Shown: in pieces, positions 35,334-43,200 of the stretch
Position numbering within the stretch: position 1 is the stretch's first letter
How the letters are laid out: the number at the start of each line of letters is the position of its first letter
Assembly: GCA_030649945.1 (NCBI GenBank)
Contig: JAUSFE010000071.1
Coordinates: 124,001 to 188,000, forward strand
DNA length: 64,000 nucleotides
From: Dehalococcoidia bacterium
GTDB taxonomy: Bacteria > Chloroflexota > Dehalococcoidia > SM23-28-2 > RBG-16-64-32
Direction of reading: 5' to 3'
Program-made: the position numbers and the translations under genes
Notes under the pieces: generated by a model
Databases searched by the model: none
What the model was told of the DNA's origin: nothing
What the model saw: the letters and a program-made list of their open reading frames with translations, nothing else

Positions 35334-35549
35334 CTAATCCTTCTCCTCGCCGGCCTTCTTCAGCCGCTCGATCTCCACCTTGACTCCGGATAGCTCGTCC
35401 TCCAGCTCCTGGCGGTACTCCTCCATCATCCGCAGGTACTCCTCCCGGCGCGGAAAACGCCAGGCGCTGCGGAACCAGAAACCGCCCAGACGGGCGCCCA
35501 TATGGGCGAAAGGAGGGGCGAACCCAAAGCGGAACCAGCGCTGCCTCAT
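35334..35549 (-). CDS. small Arg/Trp/Phe-rich protein with C-terminal coiled coil
   Basis: A 71-residue hypothetical. The N-terminal half is aromatic and arginine-rich ('RQRWFRFGFAPPF', 'GARLGGFWFRSAW'). The C-terminal half is a charged heptad helix ('EEYRQELEDELSGVKVEIE'). A zinc- or membrane-associated role cannot be supported. ATG 35549 is preceded by AGGTGG at good spacing. It overlaps nothing and lies about 50 bases upstream of the nitroreductase-like gene on the same strand, possibly in one transcript. I do not recognise the family beyond a resemblance to small DUF5320-type proteins. Confidence 0.5.
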   Translation of the reverse strand: MRQRWFRFGFAPPFAHMGARLGGFWFRSAWRFPRREEYLRMMEEYRQELEDELSGVKVEIERLKKAGEEKD

Positions 35550-35643
35550 GAATACCACCTGTTCCAAGCGAGAGCCGGGAGAGCAACGCCAGTCTAGCAG
35601 CGGCGCCTTCCGCCGGTCAACGCGGGTGGGGAGACGGAGCCAG

Positions 35644-35704
35644 CGGGGAATCTTAGCGCCCGCTAGAATATCTTGTGAAATCGGGCGTTATTCCTATTGA
35701 CATA
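35644..35704 (+). promoter_or_regulatory. 61-bp promoter block, copy 1 (PhnD-like operon)
   Basis: It matches 38330-38390 at 59 of 61 positions. It contains a TTGACA -35 at 35697-35702. Unlike ordinary dispersed repeats, both copies sit at the same distance before an operator and a transport operon. Confidence 0.85.
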
Positions 35705-35713
35705 GCACAAGTA

Positions 35714-35727
35714 TTAGCCAATACTAA
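35714..35727 (+). promoter_or_regulatory. DtxR/IdeR-like operator TTAG-N6-CTAA, copy 1
   Basis: TTAGCCAATACTAA lies 11 bases after the -35 and overlaps the presumed -10. The wider palindrome AGTATT-AGCC-AATACT is perfect. The core TTAG-N6-CTAA is that of the known IdeR/DtxR iron box. Binding of such a regulator is inference. Confidence 0.65.
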
Positions 35728-35763
35728 TGACGGATCGCCGACGGCACAAAGAGGAGGACCGGA

Positions 35764-36702
35764 ATGGCACGCCCCCCGAAGTACCCGCTTCTCGCCCTGC
35801 CTGCCTTACTCCTGGCGCTGGCGCTGGCGGCCTGCGGTGGCGACGATGACGGCGACCCGCTCGTAATCGCCGTCCAACCCGGCGCCACGCAAGCAGAGTT
35901 GAGCGACCAGGCCACCGAGCTTGAGCAGTTCCTTGAAGAACGGATAGACAGGGACGTCGAGATCCGCTTCCCTACGTCGTACGGCGGTGTCGTCGAAAGC
36001 CTCCGTTTCGGCCACGCGGACGCCGCCTTCATGGGCGCCTGGCCGGCTGCGCTGGCCACGCGAGGCGGCGAGGCCGAGGTTGTGCTCGCCGAGATCCGCA
36101 ACGTGATCATCGGCGAGGAAGCGGCTGAAAAGCCGTACTACTTCTCCTATTGGGTCGTACCGAAGGACAGCCCCTACCAGTCGCTGGAGCAGCTGCGCGG
36201 ACTGCGCGCCGCCTTCCCCAACCAACTCTCCACCTCCGGCTACGTCGCTCCCATGGCGCGCCTAAGGGAACTCGGCCTCGTGACGCCGGCGGAGGGCAAG
36301 ACAGTTGACCCCAAAGATTTCTTTGGCGAGGTATACTTCGCCGGCGGCTACTCCCAGGCGTGGGAAGCCCTGCAGGCCGGCCAGGTGGACGTCTCCGTCA
36401 TCGCCGGCGATGTCCCGGAGGCACTCTACCGCGAGGTCCTCGACGACACACGGGTGATCGAGCAGCAGGGCCCCGTGCCCTCACACGCCGTCGTCTTCAG
36501 CGACCAGCTGAAGGACCCATTGCGCAAGGAGCTGAAGGAAGCCCTCCTCCAACTCGGCCAGCCCGAGCACCAGGAGCTGATGCGCAAGTTCGTCTCCGGC
36601 ATCTTCGTCCGCTTCGAGGAAGCCACGACCGCCGAGCACCTGGGCCAGCTAAACGGCTTCCTCGCCGAAACAGGCCTCGTCTTCACGGAGAAGATCCAAT
36701 AG
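35764..36702 (+). CDS. PhnD-like ABC transporter substrate-binding lipoprotein
   Basis: A 312-residue periplasmic-type binding protein. The lipoprotein signal 'LLLALALAACGGDDDG' puts the lipid on C24. The body matches the phosphate/phosphite/phosphonate (PhnD) cluster ('PLVIAVQPGATQAELS', 'SLRFGHADAAFMG', 'DSPYQSLEQLRGLRAAF', 'FGEVYFAGGYSQAWEALQAGQVDVSV'). ATG 35764 has a strong AGAGGAGGA ribosome binding site. It heads an operon with its ATPase and permease. The shared promoter and IdeR-like operator with the FTR1 operon imply iron control, so the ligand may be a metal or chelate rather than a phosphonate. Confidence 0.85.
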   Translation: MARPPKYPLLALPALLLALALAACGGDDDGDPLVIAVQPGATQAELSDQATELEQFLEERIDRDVEIRFPTSYGGVVESLRFGHADAAFMGAWPAALATRGGEAEVVLAEIRNVIIGEEAAEKPYYFSYWVVPKDSPYQSLEQLRGLRAAFPNQLSTSGYVAPMARLRELGLVTPAEGKTVDPKDFFGEVYFAGGYSQAWEALQAGQVDVSVIAGDVPEALYREVLDDTRVIEQQGPVPSHAVVFSDQLKDPLRKELKEALLQLGQPEHQELMRKFVSGIFVRFEEATTAEHLGQLNGFLAETGLVFTEKIQ

Positions 36703-36707
36703 CGCTC

Positions 36708-37496
36708 GTGTCTATCGACCTGCCCGGCGACGCCCCGGACGCGCGCACAGCATCACCGTTCGGTTATGCTGTGCGCCGCCAACCCGTCGTGCACGCCGGC
36801 GACCTCTGGTTCGGTTACCGCAGCGACCTGCCGGTCGTGCGCGGCGTCACGCTGGACGTTTACAGCGGCGCGGTGACGATGATCCTGGGCCGCAGCGGCA
36901 GCGGCAAGACGACCCTTCTCAAGGTTTTGAAGGGCCTGCTCCACCCGCAGCGGGGAAGCGTCCAGATCGCCGCCCGCTGCAGCAACGGCCGGGCCGCCGG
37001 CGCTATCGCCTACGTGCCCCAAACCCTCGGCCTCGTCCGCAGCCTAACCGCTCTCGACAACGTCCTTACCGGCGCCCTCAGCCGCGTCGGCACCGTCCGC
37101 TCGCTCGCCCACATCTTCCCCGGCGCGATCGTGGACGAGGCCCGGGAGACGATCGCCCGCCTTGGACTCGGGCACAAGCTCCACGAGCCCGTCTACCGCC
37201 TCAGCGGCGGCGAGCGCCAGCGCGTCGCCATCGCCCGCGCGCTCATGCAGCACCCTGACCTCATCCTCGCAGACGAGTTCGTATCGCAACTCGACCCCAT
37301 CACCGCGTGCGATATCCTCGACATGATGCGCGACATCTCCCATAATCGCGGCGTCAGCCTGCTGGTGACGACACACGAGACCGATGTCGTCGAGGACTAC
37401 GCAGACCGCGTCGTCGTCATGCGCCACGGCGAGATCGTGCACGACTCGCCCGGCGGCCGCCTCTCGCAGCCGCAGATGCTCGACCTCCTGCGATGA
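36708..37496 (+). CDS. PhnC-like ABC transporter ATP-binding protein
   Basis: A 262-residue ATPase of the importer. Walker A 'GRSGSGKTTLL' (about residue 63), Q loop 'AYVPQTLGLV', signature 'LSGGERQRVAIARAL', Walker B 'LILADEFVSQLDP' and the H loop 'TTHETDVV' are all present. The start is taken as GTG 36708, five bases after the binding-protein stop, without a clear ribosome binding site and so probably by coupling. It overlaps the permease gene by four bases (ATGA). Confidence 0.88.
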   Translation: MSIDLPGDAPDARTASPFGYAVRRQPVVHAGDLWFGYRSDLPVVRGVTLDVYSGAVTMILGRSGSGKTTLLKVLKGLLHPQRGSVQIAARCSNGRAAGAIAYVPQTLGLVRSLTALDNVLTGALSRVGTVRSLAHIFPGAIVDEARETIARLGLGHKLHEPVYRLSGGERQRVAIARALMQHPDLILADEFVSQLDPITACDILDMMRDISHNRGVSLLVTTHETDVVEDYADRVVVMRHGEIVHDSPGGRLSQPQMLDLLR

Positions 37497-38317
37497 CGGC
37501 TCGCCAGTTGATCACCCGCCTGGCGCTCGTCGCCGTGGCCGGCCTCGGGCTCTTCTCCATGTACCGCATAGGTCTGCTGGACCTCTCGCACGTGCAGCCC
37601 GCCGCAGAGAACCTGGCCGAGTTTGCCGGCGCCCTCTTCCCGCCCAACACCGATGTCCTGGGCACGCTCGTGGACGCCATGCTGGAGACCATTGAGATCG
37701 CCTTCGTCGGCACCCTCATCGGCGCGCTCATCTCGCTGCCCCTGGCCTTCCTCTCGGCGCGCACGCTCTTCCCCCCGCTCGTCAGCGTAACCACCCGCAT
37801 GCTGATCGGCGCCATCCGCACAGTGCCGTCGCTGCTCTGGGGAGTGATCTTCGTAATCGCCTACGGCCTTGGCCCGGAGGCGGGCGCGCTGGGCGTGGCG
37901 CTCTATACCGTGGGCTTCCTCGCCAAGCTCTACTCGGAGTCCTTCGAGGCCGTGGACCCGGAGGTCGTGGAGGCGGTGCAGGGCGCCGGCAGCAACCGCC
38001 TCCAACTGATCGTCTACGCCGTCCTGCCGGAGTCTGCAAACGCCCTGGTCAGCCACCTACTCTTCATGTTCGAGTACAACATCCGGGCCTCGGCGATCAT
38101 GGGGTTCGTCGGCGCCGGGGGCATCGGCTACTACATGCTCGGTTACGTGCAACTGCTCCAGTATGAGAACCTGATGATGGCGCTCATCGTTACCTTCGTC
38201 GTCGTTATGGCCGTCGATTACCTCAGCGCCCGCCTGCGCGTTCTCATCGTCCCCGCCATGCAGGGCCGGGGCGTGCGCGCCCCGCTGTTCGCCGGGATCA
38301 CCACCCTCGCCTCCTGA
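37493..38317 (+). CDS. PhnE-like ABC transporter permease
   Basis: A 274-residue membrane protein with about six hydrophobic segments, starting with one at residues 7-24. The EAA coupling loop is visible as 'EAVQGAGSNRLQLIVYAVLPE'. 'NIRASAIMGFVGAGGIGYYM' is typical of the PhnE group. The ATG overlaps the ATPase stop (ATGA). Immediately behind its stop begins the second copy of the 61-bp promoter block that drives the FTR1 operon, with only about 12 bases between. Confidence 0.88.
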   Translation: MTARQLITRLALVAVAGLGLFSMYRIGLLDLSHVQPAAENLAEFAGALFPPNTDVLGTLVDAMLETIEIAFVGTLIGALISLPLAFLSARTLFPPLVSVTTRMLIGAIRTVPSLLWGVIFVIAYGLGPEAGALGVALYTVGFLAKLYSESFEAVDPEVVEAVQGAGSNRLQLIVYAVLPESANALVSHLLFMFEYNIRASAIMGFVGAGGIGYYMLGYVQLLQYENLMMALIVTFVVVMAVDYLSARLRVLIVPAMQGRGVRAPLFAGITTLAS

Positions 38318-38329
38318 TAAAGGCGCGGG

Positions 38330-38390
38330 CGGGGAATCTTAGCGCCCGCTAGAATATCCTGTGAAATCGGGCGTTATTCCTCTTGACATA
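38330..38390 (+). promoter_or_regulatory. 61-bp promoter block, copy 2 (FTR1 operon)
   Basis: It is the same as 35644-35704 except for two bases. TTGACA lies at 38383-38388. Confidence 0.85.
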
Positions 38391-38399
38391 CGATCCTCG

Positions 38400-38413
38400 T
38401 TAGTGCACGCTAA
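38400..38413 (+). promoter_or_regulatory. DtxR/IdeR-like operator TTAG-N6-CTAA, copy 2
   Basis: TTAGTGCACGCTAA starts 11 bases after the -35, the same offset as in copy 1, although the bases between differ. This is the expected pattern for a conserved protein-binding site. Confidence 0.65.
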
Positions 38414-38472
38414 TAACAAGCAGAAGCACGCACAATGACGATTGGGGAAGGGCGTCTAGCAGGGAGGTCGCA

Positions 38473-39333
38473 GTGCTCTTCTCGCTCCTGGTAACCGCCC
38501 GCGAGGGCCTGGAGATGGCCCTCATCATCACTATCCTCCTGGGATACCTGAGGAGCGTCGGCCAGAAACGGCGCTTCACGGAGATATGGTACGGCGTGGC
38601 CGCCGCGGTTGCCCTCTCGATCGCGTTTGGCGCCGTGCTGGAGATCGCCTCGCGCGGGCTGGACGGTCGCATCCTCGAAGCCTTCGAAGGCTTCACCATG
38701 CTCTTCGCCGTCGCCGTGCTCACCTGGATGCTCTTCTGGATGAAGCGCCAGTCTGCCGGCATCTCGCGCGACTTGCGCCAGCGGGTGGACGGCGCGCTCT
38801 CGCGGGGGTCCATGCTGGCCCTGGTGGCGCTGGCGTTCAGCGCTGTCGGCCGCGAGGGCCTGGAGACGGCGCTCTTTCTCTTCGCCGGCTCCACCACCGA
38901 AAGTTCCGGCGTTGCCTTCCTGGCCGGCGGCGGCGCCGGCTTCGCGCTGGCGGCGGCGGCCGGGGTGGTCCTCTACTACGGATCCGCGAGGCTGCCCCTG
39001 CGCCAGTTCTTCCTCGCTTCCGGCATCGTGCTCATGACGCTGGCGGCGGGCCTCCTGGCCAACGCCCTGGCGGACCTGCACGAGGCCACGCTCATCCCGG
39101 ACCTGGGCGTACGGCCGTGGGATACCGAGTCGGCCATCTCCATGACGTCATCTCTGGGTAAGTTCTTGCACACGGTCCTGGGGTATGACTCCGCGCCCGC
39201 GATCTCGCAGATCGTCCTCTACTGGGCTTACCTGCTCGCCGTGCTCGTGGCCTACCTGGCCTGGCCAACGCGAGCAGCGGACAGCCGGCAAGGCGACGGC
39301 TTAAGCAAAGCGGCGCTCCTCACCGAGCCCTGA
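38473..39333 (+). CDS. FTR1/EfeU family iron permease
   Basis: A 286-residue membrane iron permease with about seven hydrophobic segments and the two REGLE iron motifs, 'REGLEMALI' at residue 10 and 'REGLETALF' at residue 127. It imports ferric iron formed by an oxidase partner. GTG 38473 is preceded by AGGGAGG. It is followed after 24 bases by a double-cupredoxin lipoprotein, the likely extracytoplasmic oxidase or iron-binding partner. The EfeB peroxidase of the classical EfeUOB set is absent here. The promoter block and operator suggest iron repression. Confidence 0.9.
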   Translation: MLFSLLVTAREGLEMALIITILLGYLRSVGQKRRFTEIWYGVAAAVALSIAFGAVLEIASRGLDGRILEAFEGFTMLFAVAVLTWMLFWMKRQSAGISRDLRQRVDGALSRGSMLALVALAFSAVGREGLETALFLFAGSTTESSGVAFLAGGGAGFALAAAAGVVLYYGSARLPLRQFFLASGIVLMTLAAGLLANALADLHEATLIPDLGVRPWDTESAISMTSSLGKFLHTVLGYDSAPAISQIVLYWAYLLAVLVAYLAWPTRAADSRQGDGLSKAALLTEP

Positions 39334-39357
39334 TCGCACTGAAGGAGGTCACGCAAA

Positions 39358-40107
39358 GTGGTCAAGTCCGTAGGTATATCTATCCTGTTGCTGGCCGTGC
39401 TGGGGCTGCTCTTCGCCTGCTCCAGCAGCGGCGAAGGCGGCCGGGAAGTCAGCATCGTGCAGGCGGATGACGGTTGTAGCCCGAAGACCGTGGGCGTCAA
39501 GACCGGCGAGAAGCTGAACCTGGTGGTGAAGAACGAAAGCGGCAAGGATTACGAAATTGAGGGCATCGACGGCACGAAGCTGGAAGAGGTGGTTGTGCCG
39601 GAGGGCAGGACGCGGAGCGTGGGCTATACCGTCCCCGGCAAGGCGGGCGTCTACAAGCTGAAGTGCTACGTGCCGGGGGACGTCACCACGATCATCGAGC
39701 TGCAGGCGGAGGGCGAGCCTCAGTCCGGCGTGGCGCCGGCAGCCGGCGACCAGGTGAGCAGCGAACCAGACGGCGAAACCGCGGACGTCACTGTGCGCGT
39801 TGTCCTGAACGAGTTCAACGTGCTGCCTGACAAGACCTCCGTCAGAGCCGGCAGCGTGCGCTTCGACGCGGACAACGTGAGCACGTACATGGTGCATGAG
39901 CTGGCGGTGCTGCGGATCAAGGACGACGGCTCGCTGGCAAACCTGGGGGAGATCGAGGACCTGCCTTTCGGCGCCAGCGGCGCGCTGACCCTGGAGATGG
40001 AGCCGGGGCGGTACCGCCTGGCCTGCCTGATAGCGGAGGGCGAAGCCGGCAGCACCGTGGACCACTACAAGGCTGGTATGCACACAGAGTTTGCCGTCGA
40101 ACCCTGA
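39358..40107 (+). CDS. double-cupredoxin lipoprotein, EfeO-like partner of FTR1
   Basis: A 249-residue lipoprotein ('LLAVLGLLFACSSSG', lipidated C21). The first cupredoxin-like domain (about 30-115) resembles the EfeO N-domain ('GVKTGEKLNLVVKNESG', 'AGVYKLKCYVPGD'). The second (about 140-249) keeps a possible type 1 copper set: His in 'YMVHELAVL', Cys in 'YRLACLIAEG', then His and Met in 'VDHYKAGMH'. A role as ferroxidase or copper/iron carrier for the permease is inferred. GTG 39358 has GAAGGAGG upstream. A strong terminator follows the gene at 40134-40176. Confidence 0.82.
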   Translation: MVKSVGISILLLAVLGLLFACSSSGEGGREVSIVQADDGCSPKTVGVKTGEKLNLVVKNESGKDYEIEGIDGTKLEEVVVPEGRTRSVGYTVPGKAGVYKLKCYVPGDVTTIIELQAEGEPQSGVAPAAGDQVSSEPDGETADVTVRVVLNEFNVLPDKTSVRAGSVRFDADNVSTYMVHELAVLRIKDDGSLANLGEIEDLPFGASGALTLEMEPGRYRLACLIAEGEAGSTVDHYKAGMHTEFAVEP

Positions 40108-40133
40108 CGCGAGACGGGAAGCCGCAAAAGGAG

Positions 40134-40176
40134 CGAGCCGGTCGAGTAACCACTCCGACCGGCTCGTTCTGTTCTT
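40134..40176 (+). terminator. hairpin 1 / terminator of the FTR1 operon
   Basis: CGAGCCGGTCG (40134-40144) and CGACCGGCTCG (40156-40166) form a perfect 11-bp stem, followed by TTCTGTTCTT. It is duplicated in altered form at 40325-40355. Confidence 0.75.
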
Positions 40177-40251
40177 GAAGCGCGCGGGAGGGGGTATGAC
40201 CGCTGCGCTTTTGCTCTGGCACCACCGTATCAGGCGGGCCGCCGCGGGTGG

Positions 40252-40295
40252 GTTACAGCACGGTGAAACGATAGTGACAGTTGCGTAAGAGATTC
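40252..40295 (+). promoter_or_regulatory. four 11-bp direct repeats, set 1
   Basis: GTTACAGCACG, GTGAAACGATA, GTGACAGTTGC and GTAAGAGATTC follow each other without gaps. The 11-bp period is that of OmpR/PhoB-family response-regulator sites (compare the GTTCACC-N4 PHO box of actinobacteria). No clear -10 follows this set. Confidence 0.5.
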
Positions 40296-40324
40296 GTCCG
40301 GGGAGATTGCGCTGGAAAAGATTC

Positions 40325-40355
40325 GAGCCGGTTGGCCAACCACTCCAACCGGCTC
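40325..40355 (+). repeat. hairpin 2, copy of hairpin 1
   Basis: GAGCCGGTTGG and CCAACCGGCTC form an 11-bp stem. The loop AACCACT and the following GCGGGAGGGGGT...ACCGC are shared with hairpin 1 at 40134, although stem bases differ by paired changes. Together with the 11-bp sets this indicates a tandem duplication of about 190 bp. Confidence 0.7.
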
Positions 40356-40441
40356 TCCTCGATCCTTTGAGCGGGGCGGGAGGGGGTGTAACCGCGCCGC
40401 TTCATCTACCAGGCATGTTAGCAATGCCCGCGCGGGCATTG

Positions 40442-40485
40442 GTTAAACGGCGGTTAGGAGGCGGTGAGACTTCCGTGAGACTTGC
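40442..40485 (+). promoter_or_regulatory. four 11-bp direct repeats, set 2, before the GNAT gene
   Basis: GTTAAACGGCG, GTTAGGAGGCG, GTGAGACTTCC and GTGAGACTTGC are contiguous. A TATATG/TATGCT -10-like word lies at 40508-40515. The set is placed like an activator site for the gene starting at 40554. Confidence 0.6.
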
Positions 40486-40553
40486 ATTGCATTTGTCGCC
40501 CGCTTGGTATATGCTTCCGGCACCAGAGTCTGCCAGAATCCAGGAGACATAAC

Positions 40554-41147
40554 ATGTCAGAGGCCAGTACCGTCAGGCGCACCTACCCCTGGGGCACCAC
40601 CATTAACGGCACGCAGGTCAAGTTCCGCCTGATGACGCCGGCGGATAGCGATGCCATCCTGGAGTTCGCCCGCACCCTGCCCGCGGAGGACCTGATGTTC
40701 CTCCGCACCGATATCACGCAGCCGGAGACCGTCAAGAACTGGATGAACTACATCAAGACGGGCCGCACCATCAGCATCATGGCGGAAGTGGAGGGGAAGA
40801 TCGCGGGGTACGCCAGCATCCACCTTAACGATGCCCTCTGGACCCGGCATGTGGCCGAGCTGCGCGTGCTTGTGGGACTTGACTTCCGGGGCCTGGGACT
40901 GGGCAAGCGCCTGACGAACGAGGGCTTCGGCATCGCCAAGGACCTGGGCCTGCGCAAGATCACGGCGCAGATGAGCACGGACCAGCGCAGCGCGCGCGGG
41001 GTCTTCGAGCACCTGGGCTTCCGCCCGGAGGCGCTGCTCGCCGACCACGTGATGTCCCGCGATGGGCAGACGCACGACCTGCTGATCATGTCGTACGACG
41101 TGGTGGGGTTCAGCAACGACAGCCCCGGGCGCAGCCGCGGCAGCTAG
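40554..41147 (+). CDS. GNAT family N-acetyltransferase under 11-bp repeat operator
   Basis: A 197-residue acetyltransferase. The acetyl-CoA loop is 'LRVLVGLDFRGLGLGKRL', with 'AQMSTDQRSARGVFEHLGF' following, a layout close to protein or small-molecule N-acetyltransferases of the RimI/Pat-like group. ATG 40554 has CAGGAG upstream. The conserved opening 'VKFRLMTPADSDAILEFART' begins at residue 24. It stands alone, with repeat-rich DNA behind it. The upstream response-regulator-like repeats suggest induction by a two-component system. The acceptor substrate is unknown; a protein-lysine acetyltransferase role is one possibility. Confidence 0.8.
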   Translation: MSEASTVRRTYPWGTTINGTQVKFRLMTPADSDAILEFARTLPAEDLMFLRTDITQPETVKNWMNYIKTGRTISIMAEVEGKIAGYASIHLNDALWTRHVAELRVLVGLDFRGLGLGKRLTNEGFGIAKDLGLRKITAQMSTDQRSARGVFEHLGFRPEALLADHVMSRDGQTHDLLIMSYDVVGFSNDSPGRSRGS

Positions 41148-41281
41148 CAGGCCAGGAGTCAGCCCTCTGTCATCGCTGCAGAGCTATCGGTGACGTTCGC
41201 CTGGCGCAGTTGTGCGCCTACAGCAGCGCTACCCTGACCCTGAAGACCCCTTCCCGCTCGTCCTGGGCTATCCGTAGGACC

Positions 41282-41374
41282 GAGCGGAGCACAGACCGGG
41301 ATTGCGGCGTAGGGGCAGGTCTGAGACCTGCCCCTACGCGGGTCGTTCGTACGGTCCAGCGTCAGGACGCCCCG
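41282..41374 (-). repeat. 93-bp dispersed repeat B, copy 2
   Basis: Inverted copy of 3151-3243, about 90 of 93 identical. It lies in the 484-bp gene-free stretch 41148-41631. Confidence 0.9.
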
Positions 41375-41424
41375 CCACGCCCCCTGTGGAAGGCTGAAGC
41401 CATTCCGCTACGGGCCGCATCTTC

Positions 41425-41553
41425 CCGCTCGTCCTGAGGCTCTCGTAGGCCTGTCCTAGGCGAAGCCGAAGGAACCGAGCGCAGCACCAGGCTCCGAGCA
41501 CGGCCGGCGCCATACCCCGCTCATGGTACGAGTACCTCACGTTGAGCGGGAAG
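41425..41553 (+). repeat. dispersed repeat C, copy 2
   Basis: Direct copy of 11454-11583, more diverged. Its CCGCTCATGGTA arm at 41517-41528 is intact and the facing arm is decayed (CACGTTGAGCGG). With repeat B it fills most of 41148-41631, where I see no gene. Confidence 0.8.
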
Positions 41554-41631
41554 GAACCGCGGCCCATTCTCAGCTTTCGTGGTGCCCTCTGTGAGGACAG
41601 CCAGGAAGATGACGAAAGGCGCTCCCGCCAG

Positions 41632-43137
41632 TTAGCCAGCGTCCGCGGCCAGCGCCTCGCCGGCGCGGGCCGGCGCCCGCCGCCTGCGCGCGGCGCCCGG
41701 AGCGGCGGCGACGCCCATCTGCGGCAGGTCAGACTTCACCACTCCGGCGGCGGAACGCAGCTCTATGAACGACTGGTCAAGGAACTCCTTCAGCCGCTGC
41801 ACGTCCGCGGCAGCCTCCGCGTCCGCGATCAGCCCGAAGTAGAGCTTCTGGTTGTAGCTGGTGACGCCGCAGCCGATGCCCATCTCCCAAGCGATGGGCA
41901 CCAGCGGGTAGTGGGCCAGCAGGCGGTGGCCCACGCTGTACAGCGGGATCATCGGTCCGGGCACATTAGTGCAGACCATGTGGGCCAGCGTGTTGGGCGG
42001 CGTGGGGAGGCCGGCGGCGAATGCCTGGAAGGCGGGCGGCGCGCCGCCGAGCAGATCCGAGAGCTGCTGGAGCCCGTCCGCCACGTTGCGCCGCTTCAGC
42101 GCGTCCGTCCTCTCGTTGATGATGCGCAGGCGCTCAACGGGGTCATGCACGCCCACCGGCACCTCCACGAGCAGCATGGAGATGCGGTTGCCCAGCGCGC
42201 CCCGTTCGTCCTCGCGGCGCACGTTCACCGGCGTCAGGATGCGCATGTTGCGGCCTTCGGTCTGCTCGCCGTGCATGTCCAGGTAGCGGCTGAGGGCTCC
42301 GCCCAGCACCGCGAGCACCACGTCGTTCACGGTGCCGCCGCACGCCGCGCGGATGGCTCTGATCTCCGCGAAGGAGAACTCGCTGCAGGCCAGCTTGCGC
42401 CCGGGCGTGAGTGGCTTGTTAAACGGCGCGCGCGCCATGGGCGTGGAAAAGTAGGGGATCGCAGTCTCCAGCGCCCGCATGACGGCCCTGGCTCGCGGGT
42501 CCCCCGTCGTCAGCGCGTCCACCGCCGACTTGCGGAGCTCCGTCCAGCGGTCCAGCCCAGCGGCCGCGTTGTCGAAGACGGCGTCAATGAGGCGCTCCAG
42601 CGGCCCGGGCAGGGGTGGCGCCTGGGGCAGGCTGCCGGGTGCCGGCGGCGCCGGGTTGGCCGAGACGTCCATCACGATCATCAGCAGTTCGATGCCGGAG
42701 ACGCCGTCCACAAGGCAATGGTGCACCTTGGACACCAGCCCCGTGCGGTTGCCCTCCAGGCCCTCCACCAGGTACATCTCCCACAGCGGCTTATCCCGGT
42801 CCAGGACGCCGGCGAAGAGCTGCGAAGCCAGGTCGAAGAGCTGGGCGTCCGTCCCCGGCGCTTCAATCCGCAGGCGCTTGATGTGGCGGCTGAGATCGAA
42901 GTCCGGGGCCCACTCCCAGGTGGGATGGCCGATGTTGAGGGGAGCGGGCACGACCAACTGGACGTAGCGCGGGATCAGGTGCAGTTTGGACGCGATATTG
43001 TCTACGAAACGGGCGTAAGAGATCTCGCCGTCGAACACGGCGATGGAGCCGATGTGCATAGGCGCCGCTTCCCTCTCAGCATAGAGGAAGGTGGCGTCCT
43101 GTGCGCTGAGGCGCCGACCAAGCATACCCTGGGCCAT
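41632..43137 (-). CDS. wax ester synthase/diacylglycerol acyltransferase (WS/DGAT)
   Basis: A 501-residue acyltransferase that makes wax esters and/or triacylglycerol from acyl-CoA. The catalytic 'HHCLVDGVSG' (H139, H140, D144) is intact. The family blocks 'LSAQDATFLYAE', 'KPLWEMYLVEG', 'TVNDVVLAVLGGALSRYL', 'NRISMLLVEVPV' and 'VCTNVPGP' follow in order. The start is ATG 43137. ATG 43125 is an alternative, and the purine run upstream is weakly Shine-Dalgarno-like. The promoter is at 43201-43229. It lies divergent from a lipase-like hydrolase and near the PHA genes, so the region concerns carbon storage. Confidence 0.92.
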   Translation of the reverse strand: MAQGMLGRRLSAQDATFLYAEREAAPMHIGSIAVFDGEISYARFVDNIASKLHLIPRYVQLVVPAPLNIGHPTWEWAPDFDLSRHIKRLRIEAPGTDAQLFDLASQLFAGVLDRDKPLWEMYLVEGLEGNRTGLVSKVHHCLVDGVSGIELLMIVMDVSANPAPPAPGSLPQAPPLPGPLERLIDAVFDNAAAGLDRWTELRKSAVDALTTGDPRARAVMRALETAIPYFSTPMARAPFNKPLTPGRKLACSEFSFAEIRAIRAACGGTVNDVVLAVLGGALSRYLDMHGEQTEGRNMRILTPVNVRREDERGALGNRISMLLVEVPVGVHDPVERLRIINERTDALKRRNVADGLQQLSDLLGGAPPAFQAFAAGLPTPPNTLAHMVCTNVPGPMIPLYSVGHRLLAHYPLVPIAWEMGIGCGVTSYNQKLYFGLIADAEAAADVQRLKEFLDQSFIELRSAAGVVKSDLPQMGVAAAPGAARRRRAPARAGEALAADAG

Positions 43138-43200
43138 TTCAGCCCCCCTAATAGCCGGACAGGGCGGCCTGTCCTGTTGCCCCCCGCGAGCGATACAGGC

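Noticed and set aside
35764-38317. Calling the transporter phosphonate-specific (PhnDCE)
   Set aside because: Family resemblance only. No phosphonate-degradation gene adjoins it and the control region points to iron.
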